Positions 8,632-17,408 of a stretch of DNA of 64,000 bases are shown one piece after another; positions within the stretch are counted from its first letter, which is position 1, and the number at the start of each line of letters is the position of its first letter. The notes beneath the pieces are model-generated. The model saw only the letters and a list, made by a program, of their open reading frames with translations, made no database searches and had not been told where the DNA came from. The translations under genes and the position numbers were made by a program. The stretch comes from Flavobacteriales bacterium UBA2104 (lineage in GTDB: Bacteria > Bacteroidota > Bacteroidia > Flavobacteriales_D > Crocinitomicaceae), in NCBI GenBank assembly GCA_002331485.1, contig DCYS01000030.1, positions 1 to 64,000 on the forward strand. Direction: 5' to 3'.

Positions 8632-11600
8632 TCATTGGATCTGCTGGAGCTTCTTCAGCAAGACCATTCTCTTGCAATAGCGCCATGTAAAGATCAGTAA
8701 ATTCCTGAGCTTCTTCTCTCATTTTACGAACAACAGTTCTTCTTCCTCTTGTATCGCTAACCTCTCGCTGAGATAATTCTTTTGCAATACCTGGAACGAC
8801 TTGTTCAGAAAGTCTTCTTTCAAGACTATTGACATAATCACCTAGTGCAGACTCTGGATTGTTCAAGTACACTTCTCTATACGTTCTCAGGAAATTCATT
8901 CCAAACGCAATAAATGCTTCTTCATTTTTATAAGCGATCATAGGGTCACTATGCTCAAAATAATTCATCATTGTTTCTAGCTGCTTGATGTATTTTTCAG
9001 CTAAATCATCAGCCAATTCATTTTTATCTACATCATACAGCACTTTGATGTACTCAGGCATAACTCCATCAGTATAGATTTGCTGTCCGTTAGGAAGTCT
9101 TCTACCAATTCCTCTTGGTTCTCCGAAATCAAATACCTTATCGATCGGTAGCTTTTCTAATGAATAAGAAATTACCTCTGCTACTTTATCTGCATTTTCC
9201 TGCATTTCTTTTTTCAACTGGGCTACATTTCCTGTTGTATCTCTTTCAACTTTAGATTTTGCTCTTCTATATGCTGATACATAATTTGAAGCAAGATCAA
9301 TGAAGCTATTTCTATATTGATCTGTATGTCTTCTAACATAGTAATCCACTAAAACACCTTCTTCAGAAAGATTTGCGTAATCGTATTTGTTGATGATATT
9401 TTCATACATCTTCTGTCTTCCATCTTCTTCTGCTATTCCTTTACGAAGTGGAGACAGTCCATGAATTTGTCCGTAATTCTGAACAAGACCTTCTGCGTAA
9501 AGTGCCTTGGCAACATCTGAACCTCCAGGACTTGAGAAGTATACTCCTCTTGTCCAGTCAAAGTTCGCTAAAATGTCCAGCATCATTACTTCTTCACGAC
9601 TTAATCCATTTACATCACTTCGGAACAATCCCCCTTTTCTGAAATTAAAACGTACTGCGTCTCTGCAATCTGAAACTTGGTCTTCTTTAATAACACCAGC
9701 TTTAACAGCATTTTCAGCGTTAACTGGCAAGACGAATCCAGAAGAAGGGAAGTATCTCAACTTACGACCGTCTTGTCTCGTGATCATGTTATCATCGTTT
9801 CGAACGAATTCCATGGCATAATCGATCGGCAAATAATCCCATTCTTTAGTCCAGGAATTTGCAGCTTGTTGAAGTTGCTTGAGAATATTTTCATTTACAC
9901 TGATCACATTTTTACTAGCATCATTGAAAATTCGACGAATGAATACATTTAATTTGTTGTAATCATCATAACCAGGATTATCTAATTGTTCGCTCATTTC
10001 AACTTGCATTCGATCAAGTATACTTTGGGCATCATCAGAGTTACCCGACATCTGTTGTAATGCTCCCGCTAAACCTCTTCTCAACCTTATAAGTGAGTTT
10101 TTGAAGATCTCTGGGTTTGCTTCGATCTTTTTCTTTATGATCTCTTCTGATTTCTCAGGAGACAAACTTCTTTTATACGTCTCATAATTCAGGAATAGAA
10201 CGTAATCAGTGTTTCCTGCGCCCATCAAGATCTGATCTTCTCTAAACTTAATTGGAAGAGGGTCAGACTCATAAGCTCTCATCATCATTTGTTCAGTGTA
10301 CCAATCAGTTTGCATCAACGAAAGGTTAGCCACTCTAACATCTGTACGTACTCCTTCAACTTCTTGTAAATACCATAATGGGAAGGTGTCATTATCACCA
10401 TTGGTGTATAATATTGAATTTGGTGCACATCCGATTAAATAGTTGTAAGCTAAGGATCGTGCAGGGGTTCGATTACTTCTGTCATGATCGTCCCAACCCT
10501 GCATACCCAGTATGATCGGAGCGATCAATCCAAGAATAGTTGCTAATCCTGCAGCTCCGACTCCTGGTATTTTTGCTTTCTTCAGGATGGACATTATTGC
10601 AATGGCTCCACCTCCAATTGCGCCAATGATCAATACTGATAGAGTTGCCGGCATACCATCACCTCCCAGGTCTGAGATCAAACAAAGGAATAGAATACCT
10701 ACATAGGAGATTCCTAACTTTTTGTATTCATTAGTCTTGAAAGATCGATATGCTTCAAACAAGCCGTATACACCTAGGCCTATCCATATGGCGAATGCAT
10801 AGAAAGACGCGGCATAAGCATAATCTCTTTCACGAGGCTCAAAAGGTTTCTGGTTCAGGTAAACAACAATTGCTAAACCTGTAAATAAGAATAGCAATAG
10901 AACCACGAAAGCATCCTTTGGAGCTTTCAAGAAATGAAAGAATAGCCCGATCAATCCAAGAATAAGGGGAATGAAATAAAACTTATTATTACTTGGGTTT
11001 TCCTTGGTGAAATAAGGAGCATTTTCTCCCGTTGCACCCACACGCGGCTCATCAACAGAGCTGAATCCAGAGATCCAATTTCCTCTCAATTCAGAACCAT
11101 GTCCTTGAATATCATTTTGACGTCCCGCAAAATTCCACATGAAATACCTCCAATACATCCAGTTTACCTGATAATTCATGAAGAAAGTCAAGTTCTCACC
11201 AAATGTAGGTATCGGTCTTCCATCATCACCTATTTGATTACTCGAAACTCTTCTATCTGGGTTATAACCTGACCAGTTTCGATAACCTTCTGCTCGATTA
11301 GGATCATTTCTGAAATACATTCTTGGGAAGAAGGTATTTTGAGCATATACAGGGATCTGTTTTTCTCTAGTATTTTTATTCGTTATAAAATATTTATGTA
11401 CTAGCTCGTAGGACTGACCACTATTTTTAACGTAATTCTCTGCGACTGCTTTTTCTCTAAAAGCAGCAACTTCAGATCCAGTTCTAGATGTTACAACCCA
11501 TCTTTTATCGTAGACAGGAGATCTGTCTTTGTACTGTGAGCTAGGAGCAGGCTTAGAGTTGTAAAACTCTCCATATAGAATCGGCCATGAACCATACTGC

Positions 11601-12634
11601 TCACGTTTTAAATAAGCGTGTAAAGTAACTAAGTTCTCAGGGTTATTTTCATCAAGAGGAGGGTTCGCGTTTGATCGAATAACGATCGTAGCAAATGAAC
11701 CGTATCCAATAAATAACATGATCAATCCAAGAATAACAGTATTGGCAACTTTCTTTTGTTTTCTTCTTGTGTATAGTAGTCCACCAACGAGAACACCAAT
11801 CAGAAGAATAAAGAAAAATGCGGCTCCAGATCCAAAAGGAAGACCAAAGCTATTTACAAATGTGATCTCAATGCTTGACGCTATGGCTATCGTACCTGGA
11901 ATGACTCCGTTTTGTATGAAAGCAAGAACCAGTACTCCGATAACACCAGTGATTATAAAAAGTCCAGGAGACACCTTTTCTTTCATTTGGAAGAGTACCA
12001 CGTACGCGATACAAGGAAGAACAAGAAGTCCAAGTAAGTGGACACCAATAGCTAAACCGAATAAGAACATGATCAACACCATCCATCGTAGAGGTCGTAC
12101 TTCGGGTCCGAGCTCACCTCTTTTGATCATGGTCATTTCTTCGTCCCATTTCATTACAGCCCAGAATATAATAGCCGTGAATAAAGAAGACATCGCGTAT
12201 ACCTCACCTTCAACAGCAGAGAACCAGAATGATTCAGTAAATGTATAGGCCATTGCACCAACAAATCCTGCTCCGAGAATAGCTACTTTTTGTCCTCCAG
12301 TCATTACAGCTCCATCCTTTTGAGCGATCTTCTTACCTAACATGGTAATTGTCCAGAACAAGAATAAAATGGAGAATGAGCTACTGAGTGCTGACATTCG
12401 GTTTATCCATAAAGCAACATCAGCTTCAGAACCTGCGAATAGAGAGAACAGGCGACCAATTAACATGAAAAAAGGAGCACCTGGCGGGTGACCAACTTCC
12501 AACTTGTATGCAGCTGTTATATACTCACCACAATCCCAAAGAGATGCAGTGTCTTCTACTGTAATAAAGTAAACGATTGTAGCAATCAAAAAAGCTAACC
12601 AACCGAGGGAAATATTCAGTTTCTTATAACTCAT
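8624..12634 (-). CDS. DUF2723 multi-spanning glycosyltransferase (GT117-like)
   Basis: A 1336-residue membrane protein with about a dozen hydrophobic helices in residues 10-700 and a large soluble C-terminal half. The conserved N-terminal stretch LWDCGEYITAAYKLEVGHPPGAP, with an acidic residue pair in the first loop, identifies DUF2723, a GT-C-fold family named GT117 in CAZy and proposed to act as a protein O-mannosyltransferase-like enzyme using a lipid-linked sugar. RERDYAYAASFYAFAIWIG and NGDNDTFPLWYLQE are also typical. It is first in the operon with the deacetylase and thiL. T9SS and surface proteins are often O-glycosylated in Bacteroidota, so a role in surface glycosylation is plausible but inferred. 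Confidence 0.88.
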   Translation of the reverse strand: MSYKKLNISLGWLAFLIATIVYFITVEDTASLWDCGEYITAAYKLEVGHPPGAPFFMLIGRLFSLFAGSEADVALWINRMSALSSSFSILFLFWTITMLGKKIAQKDGAVMTGGQKVAILGAGFVGAMAYTFTESFWFSAVEGEVYAMSSLFTAIIFWAVMKWDEEMTMIKRGELGPEVRPLRWMVLIMFLFGLAIGVHLLGLLVLPCIAYVVLFQMKEKVSPGLFIITGVIGVLVLAFIQNGVIPGTIAIASSIEITFVNSFGLPFGSGAAFFFILLIGVLVGGLLYTRRKQKKVANTVILGLIMLFIGYGSFATIVIRSNANPPLDENNPENLVTLHAYLKREQYGSWPILYGEFYNSKPAPSSQYKDRSPVYDKRWVVTSRTGSEVAAFREKAVAENYVKNSGQSYELVHKYFITNKNTREKQIPVYAQNTFFPRMYFRNDPNRAEGYRNWSGYNPDRRVSSNQIGDDGRPIPTFGENLTFFMNYQVNWMYWRYFMWNFAGRQNDIQGHGSELRGNWISGFSSVDEPRVGATGENAPYFTKENPSNNKFYFIPLILGLIGLFFHFLKAPKDAFVVLLLFLFTGLAIVVYLNQKPFEPRERDYAYAASFYAFAIWIGLGVYGLFEAYRSFKTNEYKKLGISYVGILFLCLISDLGGDGMPATLSVLIIGAIGGGAIAIMSILKKAKIPGVGAAGLATILGLIAPIILGMQGWDDHDRSNRTPARSLAYNYLIGCAPNSILYTNGDNDTFPLWYLQEVEGVRTDVRVANLSLMQTDWYTEQMMMRAYESDPLPIKFREDQILMGAGNTDYVLFLNYETYKRSLSPEKSEEIIKKKIEANPEIFKNSLIRLRRGLAGALQQMSGNSDDAQSILDRMQVEMSEQLDNPGYDDYNKLNVFIRRIFNDASKNVISVNENILKQLQQAANSWTKEWDYLPIDYAMEFVRNDDNMITRQDGRKLRYFPSSGFVLPVNAENAVKAGVIKEDQVSDCRDAVRFNFRKGGLFRSDVNGLSREEVMMLDILANFDWTRGVYFSSPGGSDVAKALYAEGLVQNYGQIHGLSPLRKGIAEEDGRQKMYENIINKYDYANLSEEGVLVDYYVRRHTDQYRNSFIDLASNYVSAYRRAKSKVERDTTGNVAQLKKEMQENADKVAEVISYSLEKLPIDKVFDFGEPRGIGRRLPNGQQIYTDGVMPEYIKVLYDVDKNELADDLAEKYIKQLETMMNYFEHSDPMIAYKNEEAFIAFGMNFLRTYREVYLNNPESALGDYVNSLERRLSEQVVPGIAKELSQREVSDTRGRRTVVRKMREEAQEFTDLYMALLQENGLAEEAPADPMNE

Positions 12635-12768
12635 AGTGATAATTTGAATCGCACGAAGTTAAGAATAATCAAGTAGTGAATGAAAATAAGGTTTTAAAAT
12701 TTCTTAAATTCCTAATGCAGTGATTTTCAAAGAAGATAACGGGTATGTGAATTTTTTTTATCCCGCTA

Positions 12769-12799
12769 TTTGCAGACAGAGAAAATAATTATAAATTTG
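12769..12799 (+). promoter_or_regulatory. Promoter of tRNA-Gln
   Basis: TTTG (12769-12772), a 19-bp spacer and TAAATTTG (12792-12799) form an exact match to the Bacteroidota TTTG-N19-TAnnTTTG promoter. Transcription should begin near 12803-12806, about 40 bp before the tRNA. Confidence 0.85.
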
Positions 12800-12844
12800 C
12801 ACCCGCAGAACGCGCCAATAGTTATTTGGAGAACGTTGTGAAAC

Positions 12845-12917
12845 TGTCCCATGGTGTAACTGGCAACACGTTTGGTTTTGGTCCAAAAGAGTCTAGGTTC
12901 GAGCCCTAGTGGGACAA
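12845..12917 (+). tRNA. tRNA-Gln (anticodon TTG)
   Basis: The acceptor arms TGTCCCA/TGGGACA pair fully, with discriminator A at 12917. The D-loop region is TGGTGTAACTGGCAACA. Anticodon stem TTTGG/CCAAA encloses TTTTGGT, giving TTG. The T-arm is CTAGG TTCGAGC CCTAG. CCA is not encoded. A terminator follows 13 bp downstream. The last 16 nt of the gene are repeated 119 bp downstream. Confidence 0.96.
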
Positions 12918-12930
12918 CAAGTCAGATTAG

Positions 12931-12961
12931 AAGGTGAGCATTGAGTTGTTCACCTTTTTTG
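12931..12961 (+). terminator. Terminator of tRNA-Gln
   Basis: AAGGTGA - 12-nt loop - TCACCTT, followed by a T-run. A near-identical copy lies at 13050-13081. Confidence 0.8.
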
Positions 12962-13020
12962 TTTTAAAAGGGATTAGGGCGAGAAGCCTGTGCCGACAGG
13001 AGCGAAGCGTAACGTCGGTA

Positions 13021-13085
13021 AGCCCTAGTGGGACAACAAGTCAGGTTAAAAGGTGAGCATTAAGTTGTTCACCTTTTTTTTGTTT
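13021..13085 (+). repeat. Second copy of the tRNA-Gln 3' end and terminator
   Basis: A direct repeat of 12902-12966 at an offset of 119 bp. The first 24 bp, covering the last 16 nt of the tRNA and eight flanking bases, are identical. The rest, including the hairpin at 13050-13081, differs at only a few positions. The 55-bp stretch between the copies (12966-13020) contains another small inverted repeat (GCCGAC / GTCGGT). The layout looks like an attachment-site duplication at a tRNA 3' end or the scar of a lost tandem tRNA copy. Confidence 0.85.
13050..13081 (+). terminator. Duplicate terminator downstream of tRNA-Gln
   Basis: AAGGTGA/TCACCTT hairpin followed by eight Ts. It is the duplicated copy of the tRNA-Gln terminator. 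It also lies just beyond the 3' end of the minus-strand phosphatase gene, where on the minus strand it would end in only four Ts. Confidence 0.75.
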
Positions 13086-13106
13086 TATTGAGAACGGTAG
13101 ATTGGA

Positions 13107-15425
13107 CTAAATCCTGATCCCAATTATACATACATCATCCAGTTGTTCAAGATCACCTTTCCAGTTCATAAAGGTTGTGTCAAGAATCTCATTCAACTCT
13201 TCCATGCTTTTGTCTTTATTCTCGATAAGAAGATTCTTCAGAGTTTTGTATTTGAATTTCTTTCCTTTCGGTCCGCCAAACTGATCCACATAGCCGTCAG
13301 AGAATATGAAAATTGTATCTCCTTCATTGAGTTGAATCTCGTGATTTGTAAATTCCTGAGCATACTCAAAGTTTCCAATAGGCTGCTTGTTTGCTTTTAT
13401 CTCCTCAACCTCTGTTGCATCTTTACGGACGATCCATAGTGGGTTGTGGGCACCGGCATAACTCATTTTTTTTGTTTTCAGATCAAAAGCGCATAGTGCC
13501 GCGTCCATACCATCCTTAACTTTGTCTTCGCCAGACTCAAATGTTTCTTGTACTAATATGGATAGGCGATCTAGAATATCAGCTGGCTCCACTAAATCGA
13601 ATTCTTTTACGCAGCGGTTTAGGCCATTTGCACCAACAACACTAACTATCGCTCCAGGCACTCCGTGACCTGTACAATCAACTGCACCAATGATCACTTT
13701 TCCTTTATTCTCACTCATCCAGTAGAAATCTCCTGAAACAATGTCTTTTGGTTTATAATAGACTAAACTGTTTGGGAACGCTTGTTTTATTCTCGCCTCA
13801 GTAGGAATGATAGCTTTTTGTAATCGGAGAGCGTAGTTTATGGAGTCTACGATTTCCCTGTTCTTTTCTTCTATAACGTGATTTCTTTCCTTTAATTCAC
13901 TAGTTCTTGCTTCAACTTTATCTTCAAGATTATGTACCAGATCAGAGATAGAATGTTGCATATGGATAAAGCTTTTCGACAAGGTTCCGATTTCATCACC
14001 TCCTCTAGGGTCAATTTCAACATCAAGATCCCCATCCGCTAATTCCTCAGCTCTTTGGGTGAGTTGTTTCAGAGGTTTTGTGATCTTACGAGAAATGAAA
14101 AGTGAAGCAATAGAAATAGAAATGAGTAGCCCAATGAAGATCACGATAATATTGTTCCTAAGATCATAGACGTGAGCGAAGGCCTCATCTTTATCTATCT
14201 CACTCATGATCACCCAGTTCATGCCTTCAATGTCAAGAGGTTTATAAGAAGAAAGAACTTCAACCCCTCTATAATCTTTGAAGATCTTAGTATTTGACTT
14301 TCCGGATAAAGCGGCCTTCGTTCCTTCTGTTTTAACTTCTTGTAATCCAACAGTACTCTCAAACGTAACGATCTGATCAATTATAGACTGTGGTGTCCCA
14401 ATTTCTTTGATCATCTTGAGATAGTTTTTTCGATCTTCTATGAAAAATCTTGATTGATTTCTTAGTGTGAAATCGTCAGCAACAATATACGTTTCCCCAC
14501 TCTTGCCAAGACCAACTTCCGACCACTCATGACGACTGGTCATGATGTCATCGATCTTTTTAATTGGCATTTGGAAAATTAATGTACCTATGTTCTTACC
14601 CTCATGAAATATGGGGGTTGAAATAAAAGATGCTGGAGCATTGTACGAAGGTATATAAGGGGAGAAGTCTACCAACTTTACATAATTACTATCCATAGCG
14701 CTTCTCGATGCTTTAAACGCTTTAGCAATATTTGAGTTTTTATACGGGCCATCTAAAAGTGAGGTCCCAAAATCAACTTCTTTATAAACAGAATAGACAA
14801 TATGTCCTGATTCATTGTCAACCAAAAAGATATCGTAATATTCAAATTTTTCCAGATAAGATCTGATCAAAGGATGATACTCCGCGTGTGCTTGTGTGTA
14901 GAAGCTCTCATCATCAGCTTTGTTCAAATAATGCTTTCTACCAACAGGATTTTTATTGTGTGATATATAAAGATCTTGAAGGACAACAGCAGACTCGTGA
15001 CTCGGCCAATGTCTTTCAATGTTTTTAGAAATTAAGGTGTCAGTATTTAGTCTTGGAAGATATTCATCTGTGTAATAACCCTCTAGTCTATTTTTATAGT
15101 TTTCGATGTCAGTTGATGAATAATCTGATATGTGATCTATTGTATCAAATCCTTTTTTAAAATCTAACATTGCCTCAACAATAGTATGCTCTTCGGAGAA
15201 AGTTATGATCTGATTGCGGATATCCCTGAAGTATCCTTCGATCTGACTCGCTTTCATTTCTCGAACGGCAGTAAGTCTATTGAAAGACTCTTCTTCCAAA
15301 GAGTTTTTTCCTTTTATATATGACAAATATCCAATTACCAATATGGATAAAAAGGCAATAAAGAAAAAAGCTACGGTTAGCTTAAACCCAATTTTAGTAT
15401 CATTGAATTTTTTTACAAATCCCAC
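13107..15425 (-). CDS. Membrane sensor with Cache and HAMP domains and SpoIIE-type PP2C phosphatase
   Basis: A 772-residue signalling protein. A transmembrane helix (about 17-37) is followed by a roughly 380-residue periplasmic sensor of dCache type (VGKSGETYIVADDFTLRNQSRF region). A second helix (about 427-448), a HAMP domain (ITKPLKQLTQRAEELADGD), a coiled coil (about 505-550) and a SpoIIE phosphatase domain (about 555-772) come next. Metal-binding acidic motifs are all present: SGDFYW, AVDCTGHGVPGA, FSDGYVDQFGG and LDDVCIIGI. Such proteins dephosphorylate a serine on a partner in response to an outside ligand. No HPK or GGDEF domain is attached. It is divergent from a SpoIIAA-like gene only about 70 bp away, a candidate partner. 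Confidence 0.92.
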   Translation of the reverse strand: MGFVKKFNDTKIGFKLTVAFFFIAFLSILVIGYLSYIKGKNSLEEESFNRLTAVREMKASQIEGYFRDIRNQIITFSEEHTIVEAMLDFKKGFDTIDHISDYSSTDIENYKNRLEGYYTDEYLPRLNTDTLISKNIERHWPSHESAVVLQDLYISHNKNPVGRKHYLNKADDESFYTQAHAEYHPLIRSYLEKFEYYDIFLVDNESGHIVYSVYKEVDFGTSLLDGPYKNSNIAKAFKASRSAMDSNYVKLVDFSPYIPSYNAPASFISTPIFHEGKNIGTLIFQMPIKKIDDIMTSRHEWSEVGLGKSGETYIVADDFTLRNQSRFFIEDRKNYLKMIKEIGTPQSIIDQIVTFESTVGLQEVKTEGTKAALSGKSNTKIFKDYRGVEVLSSYKPLDIEGMNWVIMSEIDKDEAFAHVYDLRNNIIVIFIGLLISISIASLFISRKITKPLKQLTQRAEELADGDLDVEIDPRGGDEIGTLSKSFIHMQHSISDLVHNLEDKVEARTSELKERNHVIEEKNREIVDSINYALRLQKAIIPTEARIKQAFPNSLVYYKPKDIVSGDFYWMSENKGKVIIGAVDCTGHGVPGAIVSVVGANGLNRCVKEFDLVEPADILDRLSILVQETFESGEDKVKDGMDAALCAFDLKTKKMSYAGAHNPLWIVRKDATEVEEIKANKQPIGNFEYAQEFTNHEIQLNEGDTIFIFSDGYVDQFGGPKGKKFKYKTLKNLLIENKDKSMEELNEILDTTFMNWKGDLEQLDDVCIIGIRI

Positions 15426-15496
15426 TGTTCAACAATTTTATCACAAGATACACAACTTCTATAATTTCTATAATCGTTTTGTATATATTTGATGAT

Positions 15497-15892
15497 GTGA
15501 AGTCTATAGAAACAGATCGCTTAATAGTAAGTCTTAGGGAGGATGGTATCGTGCATGTTTACACGAAGGACCGTGTGACTATAGATATAGATTGTCAAAA
15601 CGAAATGAAACGATTGTACTGGGAGATCACGGATATTCCAAGACCTTTTATCTTTTCGTCAGGAGAGTTTCTTTCTCTTACCCGTGAGGCTCAGAAGAAT
15701 GCAAAGACAATGGAAAAAAATGTTCCAGTGGCAGCCTCTGCACTTGTCGTTAGAAATGTTGCACAAAAGCTAATGGCTGATTTCTACTACAAGTTTGACC
15801 CTCCAAACAACCCTTTGAAGGTTTTTAGAGATTTTGAAAAAGGGTTAGATTGGTTGAAAACATTACCTTGCTACCAGAACTTAGAAAAATAA
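15497..15892 (+). CDS. SpoIIAA-like (DUF7793/STAS-SEC14-like) protein
   Basis: A roughly 132-residue soluble protein. The pattern GIVHVYTKDRVTIDID, then IFSSGEFLSLTREAQ, then AASALVVRNVAQKLMADFYYKFDPPNNPLKVFRDFEKGLDWLKTL (given here by its parts) matches the small Bacteroidota family called DUF7793, related to STAS/SpoIIAA folds. The start is uncertain: there is no ATG, so I use GTG at 15497; a TTG at 15479 adds six residues. A TAnnTTTG box (15484-15491) just upstream of the GTG favours the shorter form. It is divergent from the SpoIIE phosphatase gene, and 7 bp precede the DUF1697 gene. Function is unknown; an anti-anti-sigma-like role is speculation. Confidence 0.7.
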   Translation: MKSIETDRLIVSLREDGIVHVYTKDRVTIDIDCQNEMKRLYWEITDIPRPFIFSSGEFLSLTREAQKNAKTMEKNVPVAASALVVRNVAQKLMADFYYKFDPPNNPLKVFRDFEKGLDWLKTLPCYQNLEK

Positions 15893-15899
15893 GAACCTG

Positions 15900-16439
15900 A
15901 TGAAGTACTTTGTTTTGTTGCGCGGCATAAATGTTGGCGGTAACAAGAAAGTTGTGATGAAAGAGCTCAAGCATTTATTTGAGAATAAAGGTTATTCTGA
16001 TGTATCCACCATATTAAATACGGGGAATATATTACTACGATCGAACAATGATATTGAACGTGTAGAAAAAGACATAGCTGAAATCCTTGGATCTAACTTC
16101 GAATTTGATATACCTTTCATTGTTTACAGAGGAAATGAGTTGATACAGTTTTTAGAAACCGAAAGCGTAAAGCAACTGATTCAGACAGTAGAGAAGGGAG
16201 ATAAAGTCATTTTTACGTTCGCTCGTCATTTGAAAAAAGAGGAGCTTCATGAGCTAAAAGCAACAGATGAATTTGAACTGATCCATGCTGATTCGTCAAT
16301 AATTTGTTTATATTTTTCGGTTAATAAAGTCGGCACTCCAGCCGTTATGAAGGTTTTAGATAAAGCACTTCAGAAAAGAGGAACATCTCGAAATTTGAAT
16401 ACGATCAAAAAGATAATCAAAAAACTCGAGGAATTATGA
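15900..16439 (+). CDS. DUF1697 family protein
   Basis: A 179-residue cytosolic protein. The start KYFVLLRGINVGGNKKVVMKEL and STILNTGNILL (written here as landmarks of 20 residues or fewer each) are diagnostic for DUF1697, a two-domain alpha/beta family without an assigned reaction. The C-terminal R-N-L-N-T-I-K-K also fits the family's TRN.NTV/I end. It follows the SpoIIAA-like gene by 7 bp and its stop overlaps the VOC gene start by 4 bp (ATGA), so it is in an operon of small house-keeping or stress-type genes. Confidence 0.88.
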   Translation: MKYFVLLRGINVGGNKKVVMKELKHLFENKGYSDVSTILNTGNILLRSNNDIERVEKDIAEILGSNFEFDIPFIVYRGNELIQFLETESVKQLIQTVEKGDKVIFTFARHLKKEELHELKATDEFELIHADSSIICLYFSVNKVGTPAVMKVLDKALQKRGTSRNLNTIKKIIKKLEEL

Positions 16440-16843
16440 AAAGAGTAACAGGAATAGGAGGAATATTCTTCAAATGTAAGAACCCAGAAATGATGCGTGA
16501 ATGGTACAAGAATCACCTGGGTTTGAATACAGACCAATATGGTACTGTCTTTATTTCAGGTGGTAAAGATTCAAATGAACAATTTACATCATGGAGTCCA
16601 TTTGAAGAGGACACTTCATATTTCTCTCCATCTAAAAAGGACTTTATGATCAATTATACGGTGGAAGATCTTTCAGAACTATTATCCGTATTAAAATCAG
16701 AAGGAGTTGAAATAGTAGGTGAAATTCAATCATTCGAATACGGTAAGTTTGCCCATATTCTTGATCCCGAAGGGAATAAAATAGAACTATGGGAACCGAA
16801 AAGTAAAGAATTCAAACAAATGGCTACTGCTGTAACTAAATAA
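16436..16843 (+). CDS. VOC (glyoxalase/bleomycin-resistance) family protein
   Basis: A 135-residue single vicinal-oxygen-chelate unit. MKRVTGIGGIFFKCKNPEMM begins the first beta-alpha-beta-beta-beta half, and WYKNHLGL is the typical helix. YGKFAHILDPEGNKIELWEP is the classic C-terminal signature with the metal-binding glutamate. The family includes glyoxalases, dioxygenases and resistance proteins; the substrate cannot be told from sequence. The ATG overlaps the DUF1697 stop, suggesting translational coupling. Confidence 0.88.
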   Translation: MKRVTGIGGIFFKCKNPEMMREWYKNHLGLNTDQYGTVFISGGKDSNEQFTSWSPFEEDTSYFSPSKKDFMINYTVEDLSELLSVLKSEGVEIVGEIQSFEYGKFAHILDPEGNKIELWEPKSKEFKQMATAVTK

Positions 16844-16853
16844 TTCGATCGAT

Positions 16854-17402
16854 ATGAAATGGCCAGAAGAAGTGAATTATTTGAGAACGATCATTCTTGA
16901 AAATGAATCCGTTGAGGAAACAGTGAAATGGGGTATACCTGTATTCACATACAAGGGAAAGAATATCGTTGGTGTTGCTAAGTTTAAATCTTATTTCGGA
17001 CTTTGGTTCTATGATGGAGCATTATTGAACGACAAAGACCAGGTTCTTATTAATGCCCAAAAAGGGAAAACAAAGGCGTTGAGACAGATCAGGTATAACA
17101 CTATTGAAGAGGTTGATAGATCAATAATATTAGATCTCTTAGATCAAGCATTAAAAATAGTTGATTCTGGGAAATCATTCAAGCCCGAAAAATCCACTAC
17201 GGATATTCCAAAAGAACTTAAAGAGGCTATGGAAAATGATGACGCTTTGAATAGATCGTTCAATAACCTTACCCCATACAAGAGAAAAGAGTATTGTAGT
17301 TACATTGGTGATGCGAAGCGTCAAGCAACACGTCAAAAAAGACTTGAGAAATCAATTGATCTGATTCTAAATGAAAAAGGACTCAATGATCAATACAGAT
17401 AA
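16854..17402 (+). CDS. DUF1801 / YdeI-like protein
   Basis: A 182-residue protein with two parts. Residues about 5-110 are DUF1801-like (ETVKWGIPVFTYKGKNIVGVAKFKSYFGLWF region). The C-terminal part (about 118-175: PKELKEAMENDDALNRSFNNLTPYKRKEYCSYI region) matches the YdeI/OmpD-associated bacteriocin-protection C-terminal motif, with a basic KRQATRQKRLEK helix at the end. It is the last gene of the four-gene plus-strand run and ends 6 bp from the stop of the convergent TraB/GumN gene. Biochemical function is not established. Confidence 0.85.
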   Translation: MKWPEEVNYLRTIILENESVEETVKWGIPVFTYKGKNIVGVAKFKSYFGLWFYDGALLNDKDQVLINAQKGKTKALRQIRYNTIEEVDRSIILDLLDQALKIVDSGKSFKPEKSTTDIPKELKEAMENDDALNRSFNNLTPYKRKEYCSYIGDAKRQATRQKRLEKSIDLILNEKGLNDQYR

Positions 17403-17408
17403 GCAATC

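Noticed and set aside
11718..12248. A 176-codon plus-strand open frame inside the DUF2723 gene
   Set aside because: It is antisense to conserved membrane helices of a certain gene and its translation is low-complexity with no recognisable domain.
12966..13020. Possible small mobile element between the tRNA-Gln repeats
   Set aside because: Only about 55 bp separate the copies and no gene fits, so no element is present now; kept only as a possible scar.
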